A stretch of 64,000 nucleotides of DNA from the NCBI RefSeq assembly GCF_004114425.1, contig NZ_RDQF01000015.1, positions 1 through 64,000 on the forward strand, given 5' to 3'. The first letter of the stretch is position 1. The number at the start of each line of letters is the position of its first letter. Below the pieces are notes generated by a model. The model was not told the DNA's origin and searched no databases. It was given only the letters and a program-made list of their open reading frames with translations. The position numbers and the translations under genes were made by a program. Below are positions 16,423 through 25,524 of this stretch, piece after piece. This DNA comes from Bradyrhizobium vignae. GTDB lineage: Bacteria > Pseudomonadota > Alphaproteobacteria > Rhizobiales > Xanthobacteraceae.

Positions 16423-17045
16423 GGCTTTCCCTTCCAATCCTCTAGTGCGATCGCCGGCATTTCAAAGCGCTCGCGCGTGCGCGTGTACCAACCGCCTTCC
16501 ATGCGGCCGATCAGGTCAAGCTTTTCGGCATCGACGTGCTGCCGCGCCGCGTTGGTCACGGCCTCGTCCCTGACATGCACCATCAGGATCTTGCCGAGCA
16601 CCAGGCTGAAGCTGCCCAGCGCGATTTCCTGCATGAAGATGCACTCCATCGAGACCGGTGCATCCGCGATACGGGGAACTCCGACCCGCATCGAGGGCGC
16701 CAGCGACAGTTCCGCCTCTTTCGGCTCCTCGACGCCTCTGGGAAAGGCAATCGACGTGACGCGCATCTGCTCGGCCAGTGCGAACGGCACCAGATTGACG
16801 ACGAACTGCTCGTTGCTGCGAATATTGGCGCGCGTGTCCTTTGGCTCAGCCGGTCCCTTGCTGCCAATGCCAATACCAACGGTCGCGGGGTCGCTGCCGA
16901 AGACATTGAAGAACGAGAACGGCGCGGCGTTGATGGCCCCGGCAGCATCCCGCGTCGTCACCCATGCGATCGGCCGCGGCAAAACTGTCGCCAGCAGCAA
17001 TTTGTAGCGCTCGGGCGCGCCCATCTTTTCGAAATCGAACTCCAC
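16419..17045 (-). CDS. Flavin reductase-like FMN-binding protein
   Basis: This 208-residue protein has the split-barrel flavin reductase fold (DIM6/NTAB group): LLLATVLPRPIAWVTTRDAA at the start, then APFSFFNVFGSDPATVGIGI, the FMN phosphate-binding region, and the conserved NIRSNEQFVVNLV helix. Such proteins bind FMN and reduce it or supply it to a partner oxygenase. No oxygenase is adjacent. It is first in a two-gene operon, coupled by ATGA overlap to the unknown protein. Confidence 0.82.
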   Translation of the reverse strand: MEFDFEKMGAPERYKLLLATVLPRPIAWVTTRDAAGAINAAPFSFFNVFGSDPATVGIGIGSKGPAEPKDTRANIRSNEQFVVNLVPFALAEQMRVTSIAFPRGVEEPKEAELSLAPSMRVGVPRIADAPVSMECIFMQEIALGSFSLVLGKILMVHVRDEAVTNAARQHVDAEKLDLIGRMEGGWYTRTRERFEMPAIALEDWKGKP

Positions 17046-17152
17046 AGCTTCTCCAATCCTCAGCTTGCGTGGCCGATCCAGTAGGAGCTAAAGCGCGATG
17101 GGGTCAGATTGAATCACCGTCGCGCGTTGGCTCCTTAGTTACGCATAGGCCG

Positions 17153-17413
17153 TCAGCTTTGCGGCTTGCCGCCGAGAAGCTGCTTGTGCACCGTCAAGAC
17201 CTGGATCTGACTGGGCGAGGCAGGCATGCCACCCAGCGTCAGCGCGGGGACGGAGGAAGCCTCCTCAACATGCCCCGCGCCCATCACGGAAACCTGGTGC
17301 GCGGTGATCGGGAAGCCTGTTGATTCATAAATGGGGAGTTCGGCAGCGGCGGCCGCACCGATTCCGTTCGCGATGGCGAGGGCAACGGCGGCAAACAGTA
17401 CTAGACGTTTCAT
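17153..17413 (-). CDS. Small exported protein
   Basis: The 86-residue protein has a signal peptide (MKRLVLFAAVALAIANGIGA, cleaved near AAA). The short mature part includes ELPIYESTGFPITAHQVSVM and TLGGMPASPSQIQVLTVHK. This arrangement recurs in small periplasmic proteins of Bradyrhizobium with no known role. A ribosome site (AAAGGAGATG) precedes the ATG. Confidence 0.68.
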   Translation of the reverse strand: MKRLVLFAAVALAIANGIGAAAAAELPIYESTGFPITAHQVSVMGAGHVEEASSVPALTLGGMPASPSQIQVLTVHKQLLGGKPQS

Positions 17414-17461
17414 GACTACATCTCCTTTGGTTCGACTTTCCTGGTTACGGTGGGGATTGGG

Positions 17462-18301
17462 TTACTTTGCAGACGCTACGGCAGCGTTCGGCGTGGGGCC
17501 GTTCGCTCTGACCCCGTATCGGGGAGCGGGAACGGCGCTTGAGAGCTTGCCGGACATCGCGCGGCGCGCGGCCTCGTATCTATCCCAGTCGGTCTTGTCG
17601 GCGAGCGCGGGAATGGTGACGACCTCACCCTGGTCGAGACCGGCCAGAGCGGCGTCGACCATGTCGTCGACGGACATTACGATCGCGGCCGGGAGGTGGT
17701 GCAACGGCACGCCGGCGACGTCCCAGAAATCTGTCGCGGTTGCGCCGGGCAGGACGGCCTGGATGCGCACACCCTTCTCGGCGAGTTCGTGATGCAGCGA
17801 GAGCGAGAAAGCCAACACGTAGGCCTTGCTGCCACCGTAAACGCCATTGAGCGTCTCGGGAGAAATCGCGACGATCGACGAAATGTTGATGATGGTGCCG
17901 ACGCCACGGGCGACGAAGCCCGGGGCCGCGGCATAGCTCAGGCGCGTGAGCGCGCCGACATTGAGGCGGATCATCTCATCCATTTTCGCGACGTCGGCGT
18001 TGAGCAGCGGCGCTGTGGCCCCGACGCCGGCATTGTTGACCAGGAGCGTGATGTCCGCGTTGGCGCGCAGGATCGCCTCGATCTTGGCGAGATCCGTCTG
18101 GTCGTTGAGGTCGGCTGCGACCGTATCAACGGAGCGGCCGCTTGAACTGCGCAAGCGCTGCGCCAGGCTGGCGAGACGGGTCTTGTCGCGGGCGACCAGG
18201 ATCAGGTCATAACCACGCTTGGCCAGACGATCGGCATAGAGGGCTCCGATGCCAGCGGATGCGCCCGTGATGAGGGCAGTGCCTTGGGTCGTCGTGCTCA
18301 T
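17462..18301 (-). CDS. SDR-family oxidoreductase
   Basis: This 279-residue classical short-chain dehydrogenase has the nucleotide-binding motif TGASAGIG near the N-terminus, NNAG, and the active-site set with serine in ISSIV and YGGSKAY (Tyr and Lys). The substrate cannot be read from sequence. It is divergent from a LysR gene with a spacer of about 100 bp, the usual layout for a regulator and its target. The ribosome site is AAAGGAGAAC. Confidence 0.86.
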   Translation of the reverse strand: MSTTTQGTALITGASAGIGALYADRLAKRGYDLILVARDKTRLASLAQRLRSSSGRSVDTVAADLNDQTDLAKIEAILRANADITLLVNNAGVGATAPLLNADVAKMDEMIRLNVGALTRLSYAAAPGFVARGVGTIINISSIVAISPETLNGVYGGSKAYVLAFSLSLHHELAEKGVRIQAVLPGATATDFWDVAGVPLHHLPAAIVMSVDDMVDAALAGLDQGEVVTIPALADKTDWDRYEAARRAMSGKLSSAVPAPRYGVRANGPTPNAAVASAK

Positions 18302-18401
18302 GGACGTTCTCCTTTGCCGTCCACACCTATGACCTTCCGAAATTTGACGCTATACGTTAATTTTGAGAGCTATCTTTCCACAAAATGGGAGGGACGGACC
18401 G

Positions 18402-19340
18402 ATGGATCGCCTGGAGTCGATGTCGACTTTTCTGGCCGTGGTCGAGACTGGCAGCTTGTCGGCCGCCGCGCGGCGACTGAAGACGCCACTTGCAACGGTC
18501 AGCCGCAAGGTCTCCGAGCTCGAGTCCCATCTCCGCACGAAGCTGTTCAACCGTTCAAGCCGCAAGCTGGTCCTGACCGATGCAGGCAGCTCCTACTTCG
18601 CCGCCTGCAAGCGGATCTTGGCTGATGTAACCGAGGCCGAGCGCGCCGCATCCGGCGAATATTCTGAGCCGACCGGAGAGCTGATCGTAACCGCTCCGGT
18701 GGGACTTGGCCGCGCTTACCTCATTCCGATCCTCGCGGATTTCCTCAAGGCCTACCCGGATATCAAGGCAAGCTTGCAGCTCGCCGACCGCGTGCAGAGC
18801 CTGTTTCAGGAGCAGATCGACCTTGGCTTACGCATCGGGCCCCTGCCCGACAGCAGCCTGATTGCGGTACGCGTCGGCACGACGCGTCGCGTCGTTTGCG
18901 CCAGTCCAGCCTACCTCGCAGCCCACGGAGCACCGCGCACGCCGGACGAACTCGCCGGGCATGATTGCATCACCTATGCGGGTTTCATGTCGCCCGATGT
19001 CTGGACATTCTTCAAGAATAAGACAGCTGTCGCGGTGCCCGTACGCGCACGGCTTGTGGTCGGCAGCGCGGAAGCAGCCTGTGACGCAGCATGCGCCGGC
19101 ATCGGCATTACCTCTGCCTTCGCCTATCATTTCCAGGCAGCGCTCAAGCGCGGTGATCTCACGACTCTGCTCGATGAGTTCCAGCCCGAACCGCTGCCGA
19201 TCAATCTCGTGTACGCGGCCAACCGGTTTCTGCCGATCAAGGTCCGCGCTTTCCTCGATTTTGCTGCGCCGAGGCTCAAGACAGTTTTCGGGGAGTTCCA
19301 GCCGGCCGCTTCGGGTCAGCCACCAACAAGGAACTTGTGA
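18402..19340 (+). CDS. LysR-family transcriptional regulator
   Basis: This 312-residue protein has an N-terminal winged helix-turn-helix (FLAVVETGSLSAAARRLKTP then ATVSRKVSELE) and a type 2 periplasmic-binding-like effector domain. The start at 18402 follows GGGAGGGACGG; an in-frame extension to 18363 lacks family similarity. It resembles the CrgA/DsdC-like branch that autoregulates and activates a divergent gene, here the SDR at 17462-18301. Confidence 0.88.
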   Translation: MDRLESMSTFLAVVETGSLSAAARRLKTPLATVSRKVSELESHLRTKLFNRSSRKLVLTDAGSSYFAACKRILADVTEAERAASGEYSEPTGELIVTAPVGLGRAYLIPILADFLKAYPDIKASLQLADRVQSLFQEQIDLGLRIGPLPDSSLIAVRVGTTRRVVCASPAYLAAHGAPRTPDELAGHDCITYAGFMSPDVWTFFKNKTAVAVPVRARLVVGSAEAACDAACAGIGITSAFAYHFQAALKRGDLTTLLDEFQPEPLPINLVYAANRFLPIKVRAFLDFAAPRLKTVFGEFQPAASGQPPTRNL

Positions 19341-19403
19341 ACATCCGAACCAATATCCGGCTCGATCTGAACCACCGAACCTGCTGGCGACCCAATTTCT
19401 ACC

Positions 19404-19613
19404 TTAGGCTCCCCTGCCGTCCTGTTTGCCGATCACGCAGCGCCATGCCGCGAGACGCTCGGCCGGATGCTGCGTCATCCAGTCGGCAAGCTGCGGCGCG
19501 CCCATCAGGCACGACTGCACCGAGACGTTGGCGAAATCCGACGTGGTGACGATCTGCTCGTGGCAATTCGCCGGAGAAGACAGGCTGCAAAGCACCGCAA
19601 TGATCTTGATCAC
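19404..19613 (-). CDS. Small conserved protein, GTG start
   Basis: The 69-residue product has a short hydrophobic start, MIKIIAVLCSLSSPANC, then VQSCLMGAPQLADWMTQHP and ERLAAWRCVIG. The pattern is typical of short proteins recurring in Bradyrhizobium and related genera, possibly exported, with three cysteines. The start codon is GTG at 19611-19613 and overlaps the stop of a 57-codon frame upstream (GTGA), suggesting coupled translation. Function unknown. Confidence 0.6.
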   Translation of the reverse strand: MIKIIAVLCSLSSPANCHEQIVTTSDFANVSVQSCLMGAPQLADWMTQHPAERLAAWRCVIGKQDGRGA

Positions 19614-19783
19614 GAGACAACTCCGGCATTGATGTTGCTGATTGCTTGACCCATCGGCGGTTTCTTGTCCTGCTTGCTGACGGGAGCCGACGGAATGACG
19701 CTGTCGCTAATCGCGCAGGCTTCATGAATCGGGCGGCTTCGTTCGCGCCCAGACGCTTGGATAAATCGAAAGAATTCTTCCAT
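19610..19783 (-). CDS. 57-residue small ORF coupled to the next gene
   Basis: This short frame reads MEEFFRFIQASGRERSRPIH then EACAISDSVIPSAPVSKQDK and ends GVVS. A GAGGCTGAAG ribosome site precedes the ATG at 19783, and the stop overlaps the GTG of the following small gene. The overlap and ribosome site favour real translation. No family is recognised, and it could be a leader peptide. Confidence 0.42.
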   Translation of the reverse strand: MEEFFRFIQASGRERSRPIHEACAISDSVIPSAPVSKQDKKPPMGQAISNINAGVVS

Positions 19784-19785
19784 CT

Positions 19786-21063
19786 TCAGCCTCTTCTGAA
19801 TTGCGCGCCGCCTGCCACCGCACGATCGGGCCGATCGGCGTAGATGTAGAGCGGACGCGCGGTCCCCTCCGCCACTTCGCGCGAGATCACGACTTGCTCG
19901 ACGCCTTCGAGACCCGGCAGATCGAACATGGTCTCGAGCAGGATGCTTTCGAGGATCGAGCGCAGTCCGCGCGCGCCGGTCTTGCGTTCGATCGCCTTGC
20001 GCGCAACCGCGCCAAGTGCCTCGTCTGCGAAGGTCAGTTCGATGTTCTCCATCTCGAACAGGCGCTGGTATTGTTTCACCAGCGCGTTCTTCGGATCGGT
20101 GAGGATCTTCTTCAGCGAGGTCTCGTCCAGGTCCTCGAGCGTGGCGACCACCGGCAGGCGGCCGACGAATTCGGCGATCAGCCCATACTTCGAGAGGTCC
20201 TCTGGTTCGACATGGCGGAATATCTCACCGCTGCGGCGGTCTTCCGGTGCGAGTACCTGGGCTCCGAAGCCGATGGAGGTCGAACGGCCGCGCGCGGAGA
20301 TGATTTTCTCCAGACCCGAGAACGCACCACCGCAGATGAACAAGATGTTGGTGGTGTCGACCTGCAGAAGCTCCTGCTCCGGATGCTTGCGGCCGCCCTT
20401 CGGCGGAACTGAAGCGACCGTGCCTTCGATGATCTTGAGCAGCGCCTGCTGCACGCCCTCGCCTGATACGTCGCGAGTAATCGACGGATTCTCGGACTTG
20501 CGGCTGATCTTGTCGATTTCGTCGATATAGACGATGCCGCGCTGGGCACGCTCAACGTCGTAGTCGGCGGCCTGCAACAGCTTCAGGACGATGCTCTCGA
20601 CGTCCTCGCCGACATAGCCCGCTTCGGTCAGCGTGGTGGCATCCGCCATCGTGAAAGGCACGTCGAGGATGCGGGCGAGCGTCTGCGCGAGCAGCGTCTT
20701 GCCCGCACCTGTCGGCCCGATCAGCAGGATGTTCGATTTCGCGAGTTCGACGTCGTTGTGCTTGGTCTGATGGTTGAGCCGCTTGTAGTGATTGTGGACA
20801 GCGACCGAGAGGACCTTCTTGGCGTGGCTCTGACCGATCACATAGTCGTCGAGGACCTCGCAGATATCCTTCGGGGTCGGAACGCCGTCAGGCGACTCTA
20901 CCGGCGAGGACCTGTTCTCGTCGCGGATCATGTCCACGCAGAGTTGGACGCATTCGTCGCAGATGAACGCCGTCGGACCTGCGATGACCTTGCGGACCTC
21001 GTGCTGGCTCTTGCCGCAGAAGGAGCAGTACAGCGCATTTTGTGTAAGTGAATGAACTGCCAT
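19786..21063 (-). CDS. clpX: ClpX ATPase subunit of Clp protease (paralogue)
   Basis: The 425-residue protein has the N-terminal C4 zinc domain (Cys at about 13, 16, 35, 38), a Walker A motif GPTGAGKT at about 116-123, a Walker B region in VYIDEIDKI, the [20 protein letters not shown] pore/arginine region and the GRLPVVATL segment. It unfolds substrates for ClpP. The start at 21063 removes a non-homologous extension. No clpP or lon is adjacent, unlike the standard clpP-clpX-lon locus; it follows a DUF6894 gene by 7 bp, so it is probably a second copy. Confidence 0.9.
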   Translation of the reverse strand: MAVHSLTQNALYCSFCGKSQHEVRKVIAGPTAFICDECVQLCVDMIRDENRSSPVESPDGVPTPKDICEVLDDYVIGQSHAKKVLSVAVHNHYKRLNHQTKHNDVELAKSNILLIGPTGAGKTLLAQTLARILDVPFTMADATTLTEAGYVGEDVESIVLKLLQAADYDVERAQRGIVYIDEIDKISRKSENPSITRDVSGEGVQQALLKIIEGTVASVPPKGGRKHPEQELLQVDTTNILFICGGAFSGLEKIISARGRSTSIGFGAQVLAPEDRRSGEIFRHVEPEDLSKYGLIAEFVGRLPVVATLEDLDETSLKKILTDPKNALVKQYQRLFEMENIELTFADEALGAVARKAIERKTGARGLRSILESILLETMFDLPGLEGVEQVVISREVAEGTARPLYIYADRPDRAVAGGAQFRRG

Positions 21064-21070
21064 AGCGACC

Positions 21071-21304
21071 TCAATGAGACTTGCCGAGCACGAAAGTGAA
21101 GGGAACAACAAACAGTTCACCGCCCTGCTCGTCGCTGACATGCAAGGCCCAGTCACGCCAATCCTCGAGGCTGCGCTCGTCGATCAAGGATCGCACGATG
21201 CGGGTCGCGTGATCGCACGCCTCAACGAGATCATCCACCAAGGCGCCGCGACGGTCGACAAACACCTTCTTCGTGTTGGAGCAGTGGAAGTAGACCTGGG
21301 TCAC
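21071..21304 (-). CDS. DUF6894-type small protein
   Basis: This 77-residue protein begins [20 protein letters not shown] and continues with [20 protein letters not shown], the two-strand-plus-helix layout of DUF6894 proteins common in Bradyrhizobium. The start is GTG at 21302-21304 with a good AAGGAGACTGAAC ribosome site. A longer in-frame extension to 21727 is out of character and rejected. It stops 7 bp before clpX, so the two are likely co-transcribed; it may be an adaptor or stress protein (speculative). Confidence 0.7.
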   Translation of the reverse strand: MTQVYFHCSNTKKVFVDRRGALVDDLVEACDHATRIVRSLIDERSLEDWRDWALHVSDEQGGELFVVPFTFVLGKSH

Positions 21305-21489
21305 GTTCAGTCTCCTTTGGCTCGAATGGGGAGCAGCGAAAGGCACGCGTCGCTCGTGTCCTCGAGGAGGCGGCGCGAGGCAGACAGCGGCGAAGCAACG
21401 AATATTTGGAACCACATCCAGGTGGTCATCAGCGGAAACAGGATCATCTGCGCACCTCTTGAGTTGCGATTGGCCACGAATGGTGAGGC

Positions 21490-21798
21490 TCAGCTGCCGC
21501 ACTTTGTCGCCAGCAGGTCGTTGAAGGCGTTGATCACGGAATCGAGCGCGGCCAGGACCCGCGCTCCATCGACGCGGTTGGCTGCCATTTGCCGCAACAT
21601 CACCGACTCGTAGAATGAAGCGGCGTAGGCCCGACAGCTCTTGTCTTTCTCTTCGGGATTGGCCGACTGGCTCTGCACGGTCGGCCAGCGCTTGCAAAAG
21701 GCATCGACGTCCTTGCTTGAGGTACAATCAGCCGCAAGCGACTGGGCCGCAGATGCGATAATCGCGGCGGAAGCGACGAGAACGGCTAGTCTCCTCAT
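21490..21798 (-). CDS. Small exported protein with conserved cysteines
   Basis: The 102-residue product has a signal peptide (MRRLAVLVASAAIIASAAQS, cleaved near SLA). The mature helical domain runs from CTSSKDVDAFCKRWPTV to LDSVINAFNDLLATKCGS, with four cysteines suited to disulfides. The start at 21798 is chosen because GGAG lies 8 bases upstream; a further upstream TTG is not supported. Function unknown. Confidence 0.65.
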   Translation of the reverse strand: MRRLAVLVASAAIIASAAQSLAADCTSSKDVDAFCKRWPTVQSQSANPEEKDKSCRAYAASFYESVMLRQMAANRVDGARVLAALDSVINAFNDLLATKCGS

Positions 21799-21971
21799 GA
21801 TCGAACTCCGCAAGGGGAATTGTTACGAGGAGAGTTACAGTTCTTTAGGCGATCTTCTATTGCACGCGAGTCGTTCCGGGTACGGCTGTGGTTGCATCAG
21901 CTGAACCTTGGCTTACCGAGCAGCCTGCGCACTAGCGAACAGACTGACCGCGTTGAAGCTGTCGTTCAGAC

Positions 21972-23147
21972 TCACGCCGGGTTTGGAATGCAGCCCGGCC
22001 GCGCCGAGGCTCTGCCGATCAATCCGAAGAAGCTCGTTTCGAGTTCGGCGCGGGCTCTTTGCAAGAGCGCTGCACTCTCGCCATCCGTGCCGTTCCGAAT
22101 CGTCACAGTTGCTGTCAGACCCGACACCAGCGGCACGCCGGCCGGAACGTGATCAATCGCGATCCGGACTGGCACGCGCTGCGCCAGACGGACCCAGGTG
22201 TAGACTGGATCGACGTTGGGCAGGCCCTGCGTGGCAGCGGCCGCATTGGATACGCTGACGCCACGCGTCACTGTTGCGATATGGCCTGTAATCGGCGCCG
22301 AATACCCCATCAGCTTGGCCTCAGCACGATCACCTACGCACAGCCTCGCCAGCTTGGTCTCCTCGAAATAGCCGTCGACCCAATAGCTATCCGTGTCGAT
22401 GATGGAGACGTTTGCGGCACCAAGATGTGCGTAGTCACCCTCCCGGAGCAGGAGATTGGTGACGATTCCATTCACCGGACTGCGCACTTCGGTGCGCTGC
22501 AGGTTGATCTCCGCCTGCGCAACCTGCTGCTCGGCCGACTCGACAACCGCCTTTGCTTGAAGCGCGTTTCCCTCATAGACCTGCTTCTGCTCGGTGGACG
22601 CAGCCAAATCAGACAGGCGGCTCCGCCGCTCGGACTGCAATGCCTTCACGCTCAGATCCGCCATCTTCTGCTGGAGGGCCGCCTTGTTCGTGCGCAGCGC
22701 CACCTCGAAATCAAAGGGGTCGACGACGTACAGAACGTCGCCCTTATGGACAAATTGGTTGTCGACGACTCGCAGCTCCTTGATTCTCCCGGAGATCTCC
22801 GGCGCAACACTCGCCACCTGCACGCGCAGCCGCCCATCGCGCGTCCACGGTCCGGCGTTATACTGGTCCCAGGACACGAGCGCAGCCAGCACCGCCGTCG
22901 CGGCGATTCCGACGGTCGCCAGCTTGCGCACCAGAAGCCGCCCGGCTCGCGAGCCATCGTTTCGGAGTGGCGGCGTCGATTTCACTGGAGCCGGTGCGGT
23001 CGGCACATCATCGGTGTGACCTTCCGATACCCTCAGCGCCGGTTGGTCGACTAGGCTTACTCGACGAACCGATTCCTCGGTTGCACTCGACAAAGCGGCA
23101 TTTGCCTGTATCTCACGAACAGTCACATCATGAACGACCGCATCCAT
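21972..23147 (-). CDS. HlyD/EmrA-type efflux adaptor (AaeA-like)
   Basis: This 391-residue periplasmic adaptor has a cytoplasmic tail of about 70 residues, one membrane helix (LATVGIAATAVLAALVSW), a biotinyl-lipoyl-like half motif (APEISGRIKELRVVDNQFVH), a long alpha-hairpin, and the second lipoyl half (VRSPVNGIVTNLLLREGDYA). With the DUF1656 and FUSC genes just upstream it forms an AaeXAB-like system that exports aromatic acids or similar anions. A strong ribosome site (GAGGAGGGCGCA) precedes the ATG. The N-terminal tail is longer than usual. Confidence 0.88.
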   Translation of the reverse strand: MDAVVHDVTVREIQANAALSSATEESVRRVSLVDQPALRVSEGHTDDVPTAPAPVKSTPPLRNDGSRAGRLLVRKLATVGIAATAVLAALVSWDQYNAGPWTRDGRLRVQVASVAPEISGRIKELRVVDNQFVHKGDVLYVVDPFDFEVALRTNKAALQQKMADLSVKALQSERRSRLSDLAASTEQKQVYEGNALQAKAVVESAEQQVAQAEINLQRTEVRSPVNGIVTNLLLREGDYAHLGAANVSIIDTDSYWVDGYFEETKLARLCVGDRAEAKLMGYSAPITGHIATVTRGVSVSNAAAATQGLPNVDPVYTWVRLAQRVPVRIAIDHVPAGVPLVSGLTATVTIRNGTDGESAALLQRARAELETSFFGLIGRASARPGCIPNPA

Positions 23148-23158
23148 TGCGCCCTCCT

Positions 23159-23362
23159 CTAGATCAACAGAATCAACAGGCCTAGAACCGTCACAAACAG
23201 GCTCATCTCGGCGATCGCGGCGTGGCTGAACATCTTCGCAAAGCCGACGGCATGCAGAAGGGGCCGAAGCGCGAGGATCATGATGAGAGCTACCGCGAGG
23301 TAAGTTAGAAACGGAGCGAACAGGACGCCACCGATCACCAGCTCTGCAAAGGTGTGTGCCAT
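23159..23362 (-). CDS. DUF1656 (AaeX-like) small membrane protein
   Basis: The 67-residue protein has two membrane helices: LVIGGVLFAPFLTYLAVALI, and a C-terminal segment ending TVLGLLILLI. It matches DUF1656/AaeX, which accompanies FUSC and HlyD proteins. The ATG at 23362 overlaps the FUSC stop in a TGATG arrangement, so translation is coupled. It lies 11 bp before the HlyD gene. Confidence 0.84.
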   Translation of the reverse strand: MAHTFAELVIGGVLFAPFLTYLAVALIMILALRPLLHAVGFAKMFSHAAIAEMSLFVTVLGLLILLI

Positions 23363-25053
23363 CAGGTTACCTCCGGTAAATCGAGATCTTTGTCGTAACG
23401 CCCGTCCCCGGGTGGGGTCGGCTTCGAACCACCGCACCGGATGATTGCTGACTGGTCGAAACAAGAGACCATCTCGGCGAGGGCCTCGCTGTCCTCTGCG
23501 CCGCCGGCGGAAAGAAACTGCCCAAGCCGTGAGGCACCCCGGAACATTGCCTCCTCCGGCGTTTCTCCATTTTTAGAAGACGGCTCACGCAGCTCCCTGC
23601 GGGCCTCCGCCAGAAGCTGCATCCTTCGTTCGTCATCGGATAAGGGGGGAATCAGTGTTTGCGCTGCAAGCAGCAACGCTGCCGCCGCGATAATAAACAT
23701 GGACGTAAAGAGGAAGGCTTGCGGATTGTAGGTCTGCGGATTGCTTGGCGCCAGGAGGAGCATAGTGAAGGCTAGAATGGTGCGACCGAGTGAGGACCAT
23801 AGAAGATTGCCGGAGGCAATGGGCAGCGCCGCGCCGATCACAAAGGGGGCAAGACCGATAGCCAGCAGAGGAAAGTCATCGGCGCCATCGAGGATGAAGA
23901 ACTCGAGCATGCCTGTCAGCGCAATTGCGATGGGCGTAGCAACAAGCACGATCGCCGTGAACCCGCGTGGTTTCGGAGTTGTGGCTCCCAATCCGACCAT
24001 CAGTGTCACGAAAGACAGCGAAACGCTCGCAGCAGGCCACCCGGCCCACACGTAGAACGCCGAGGTGATCGCGAGCCATAGAGCGGCGCGGATGGCGCTC
24101 TCGGCTGCAATTCGATAGGAGCGATACAGGGGCGCACGCCACCATCGCCGCGGCCACTTCCCCGAACTGAGGGCGAGCAGATCTTGTGAGACCTGTTCGT
24201 CCCGTATAAGGACCTCACTCCGTCCCAGGATTTCGGTTTCAGCGTCACCGTCGCGGGCACAACCGCTGTTCAGGCTCCGAGCAGCCTGCAATTCGGCGAT
24301 GAGGGAGACCACGGAGCTGCGGCCAGCCGCGCTCTCTATCGACCCGCCGCTCGACTCCGGAGCTACGCTCGCGATCTCCGGCCGCAGCGCCACAATCTCC
24401 CGCAGCAACGTCAGGAACGTCGTCGAGTCGCCTGGTTCGCCACGGCGCGCGGCGCTGGCATAAAGGCGAACGCGGCGATGAATCGCCGCGAGCTGCGTGA
24501 CCAAGTGCGATCGGCGATCGGGAGCAAACATCAACGTATTCACCACTGCGATCGAAAGAACGCCGATCACGATTGCGGCGCCACGCGCCATACCGGATTC
24601 GAAGACGTGCTGCGGGTTGTCGAGTTGCTGTGTCGCAATGAATGCGACCGTATAGCCGGACAGCACCGCCGCATAAGCCCGATAGCCATCCAGGAGCTTT
24701 GCCGCGAAAACGCAGACACCAAGCCAGACCGCAAACGCTGCGAGGATCAGATCCCTCGCCTGCGAGAAGAGACCGGTGATTGCGATTGACGCTGTCACGC
24801 CCACGACAGTGGCGAGCAGACGCCAACCCGCCTTGTCCAACGCCTGACCGCGGGTTGGCTCGGCGAGAACAGCAACCGTAAGGGCGGCCGTTGTCGGCGA
24901 TTCAAGCTGCAGCCAAAAACTCACGAAAAGCGCCAGGATCGTGGCCAGCCAAACACGGATCGCGAAGCTCCAGGCGCCGACGGATATCTTCGCTATGGTG
25001 AGCGGCTGTTCTGTTCTCGTCGCGACCACGGTTTGATCTCTACAATGCTTCAC
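23362..25053 (-). CDS. FUSC-family inner-membrane efflux component (AaeB-like)
   Basis: This 563-residue membrane protein has two blocks of hydrophobic helices (residues about 25-175 and 330-475) separated by a soluble domain, the FUSC layout of AaeB. LQLESPTTAALTVAVLAEPT, then RGQALDKAGWR, is a characteristic start. It forms an operon with DUF1656 and the HlyD adaptor. The start appears to be GTG at 25051-25053, 9 bp after the winged-helix gene. It is somewhat shorter than AaeB (about 650 residues) but shows no break. Confidence 0.86.
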   Translation of the reverse strand: MKHCRDQTVVATRTEQPLTIAKISVGAWSFAIRVWLATILALFVSFWLQLESPTTAALTVAVLAEPTRGQALDKAGWRLLATVVGVTASIAITGLFSQARDLILAAFAVWLGVCVFAAKLLDGYRAYAAVLSGYTVAFIATQQLDNPQHVFESGMARGAAIVIGVLSIAVVNTLMFAPDRRSHLVTQLAAIHRRVRLYASAARRGEPGDSTTFLTLLREIVALRPEIASVAPESSGGSIESAAGRSSVVSLIAELQAARSLNSGCARDGDAETEILGRSEVLIRDEQVSQDLLALSSGKWPRRWWRAPLYRSYRIAAESAIRAALWLAITSAFYVWAGWPAASVSLSFVTLMVGLGATTPKPRGFTAIVLVATPIAIALTGMLEFFILDGADDFPLLAIGLAPFVIGAALPIASGNLLWSSLGRTILAFTMLLLAPSNPQTYNPQAFLFTSMFIIAAAALLLAAQTLIPPLSDDERRMQLLAEARRELREPSSKNGETPEEAMFRGASRLGQFLSAGGAEDSEALAEMVSCFDQSAIIRCGGSKPTPPGDGRYDKDLDLPEVT

Positions 25054-25062
25054 CGGTCGCGC

Positions 25063-25524
25063 TCAGTTCTCGTGTTCCAGCACGTCGACCTTGCCGACGA
25101 AGCAGTAGCCACGTCCGGGAATGTTGACGATGAACCGGTGCCCGTCGCGGCCATCACGCAGCGCACGACGCAGCGCGGACATATGGACCGTAAGGTTCGC
25201 TGGCTCGACAAAGACGTTGGGCCAGACCCGCGCCATCAAGTCCTGCTTACTGACCAGTTCACCGCGGCGTTCGAGCAAGGCGATCAGGATTTCCAGAGCG
25301 CGACTTCCGAGGCAGACAGGCTTATCGCCTTCCAGGAGAAGCAGCTGCGTCGGAAGTAGCCGGAACGGTCCGAAAGAAACGTCGACCGGGGCAACGCCGG
25401 CCGATCCGACTCGCTGCGGGACGAAAGGTCGTGTCGAAGACGGTCCCTGAACCGGGTGCCCGGTGTCGAGCCTCGGTTCAGGATAAAATTGCTCCAAGCG
25501 GCCGAAAGCTGAAATCGATCGCAT
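25063..25524 (-). CDS. Winged-helix (OmpR-type) DNA-binding protein
   Basis: The 153-residue protein has an N-terminal linker of about 55 residues, then an OmpR/CadC-type winged helix: VSFGPFRLLPTQLLLLEGDK, SRALEILIALLERRGELVSK, ANLTVHMSALRRALRD, GRGYCFVGKV. There is no receiver, ATPase or membrane domain, so it lacks the sensor part of the CadC-like and AAA-coupled relatives. Start 25524 follows GAGGTCACG. It is 9 bp upstream of the FUSC gene on the same strand, so it is likely the efflux operon's own regulator. Confidence 0.82.
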   Translation of the reverse strand: MRSISAFGRLEQFYPEPRLDTGHPVQGPSSTRPFVPQRVGSAGVAPVDVSFGPFRLLPTQLLLLEGDKPVCLGSRALEILIALLERRGELVSKQDLMARVWPNVFVEPANLTVHMSALRRALRDGRDGHRFIVNIPGRGYCFVGKVDVLEHEN

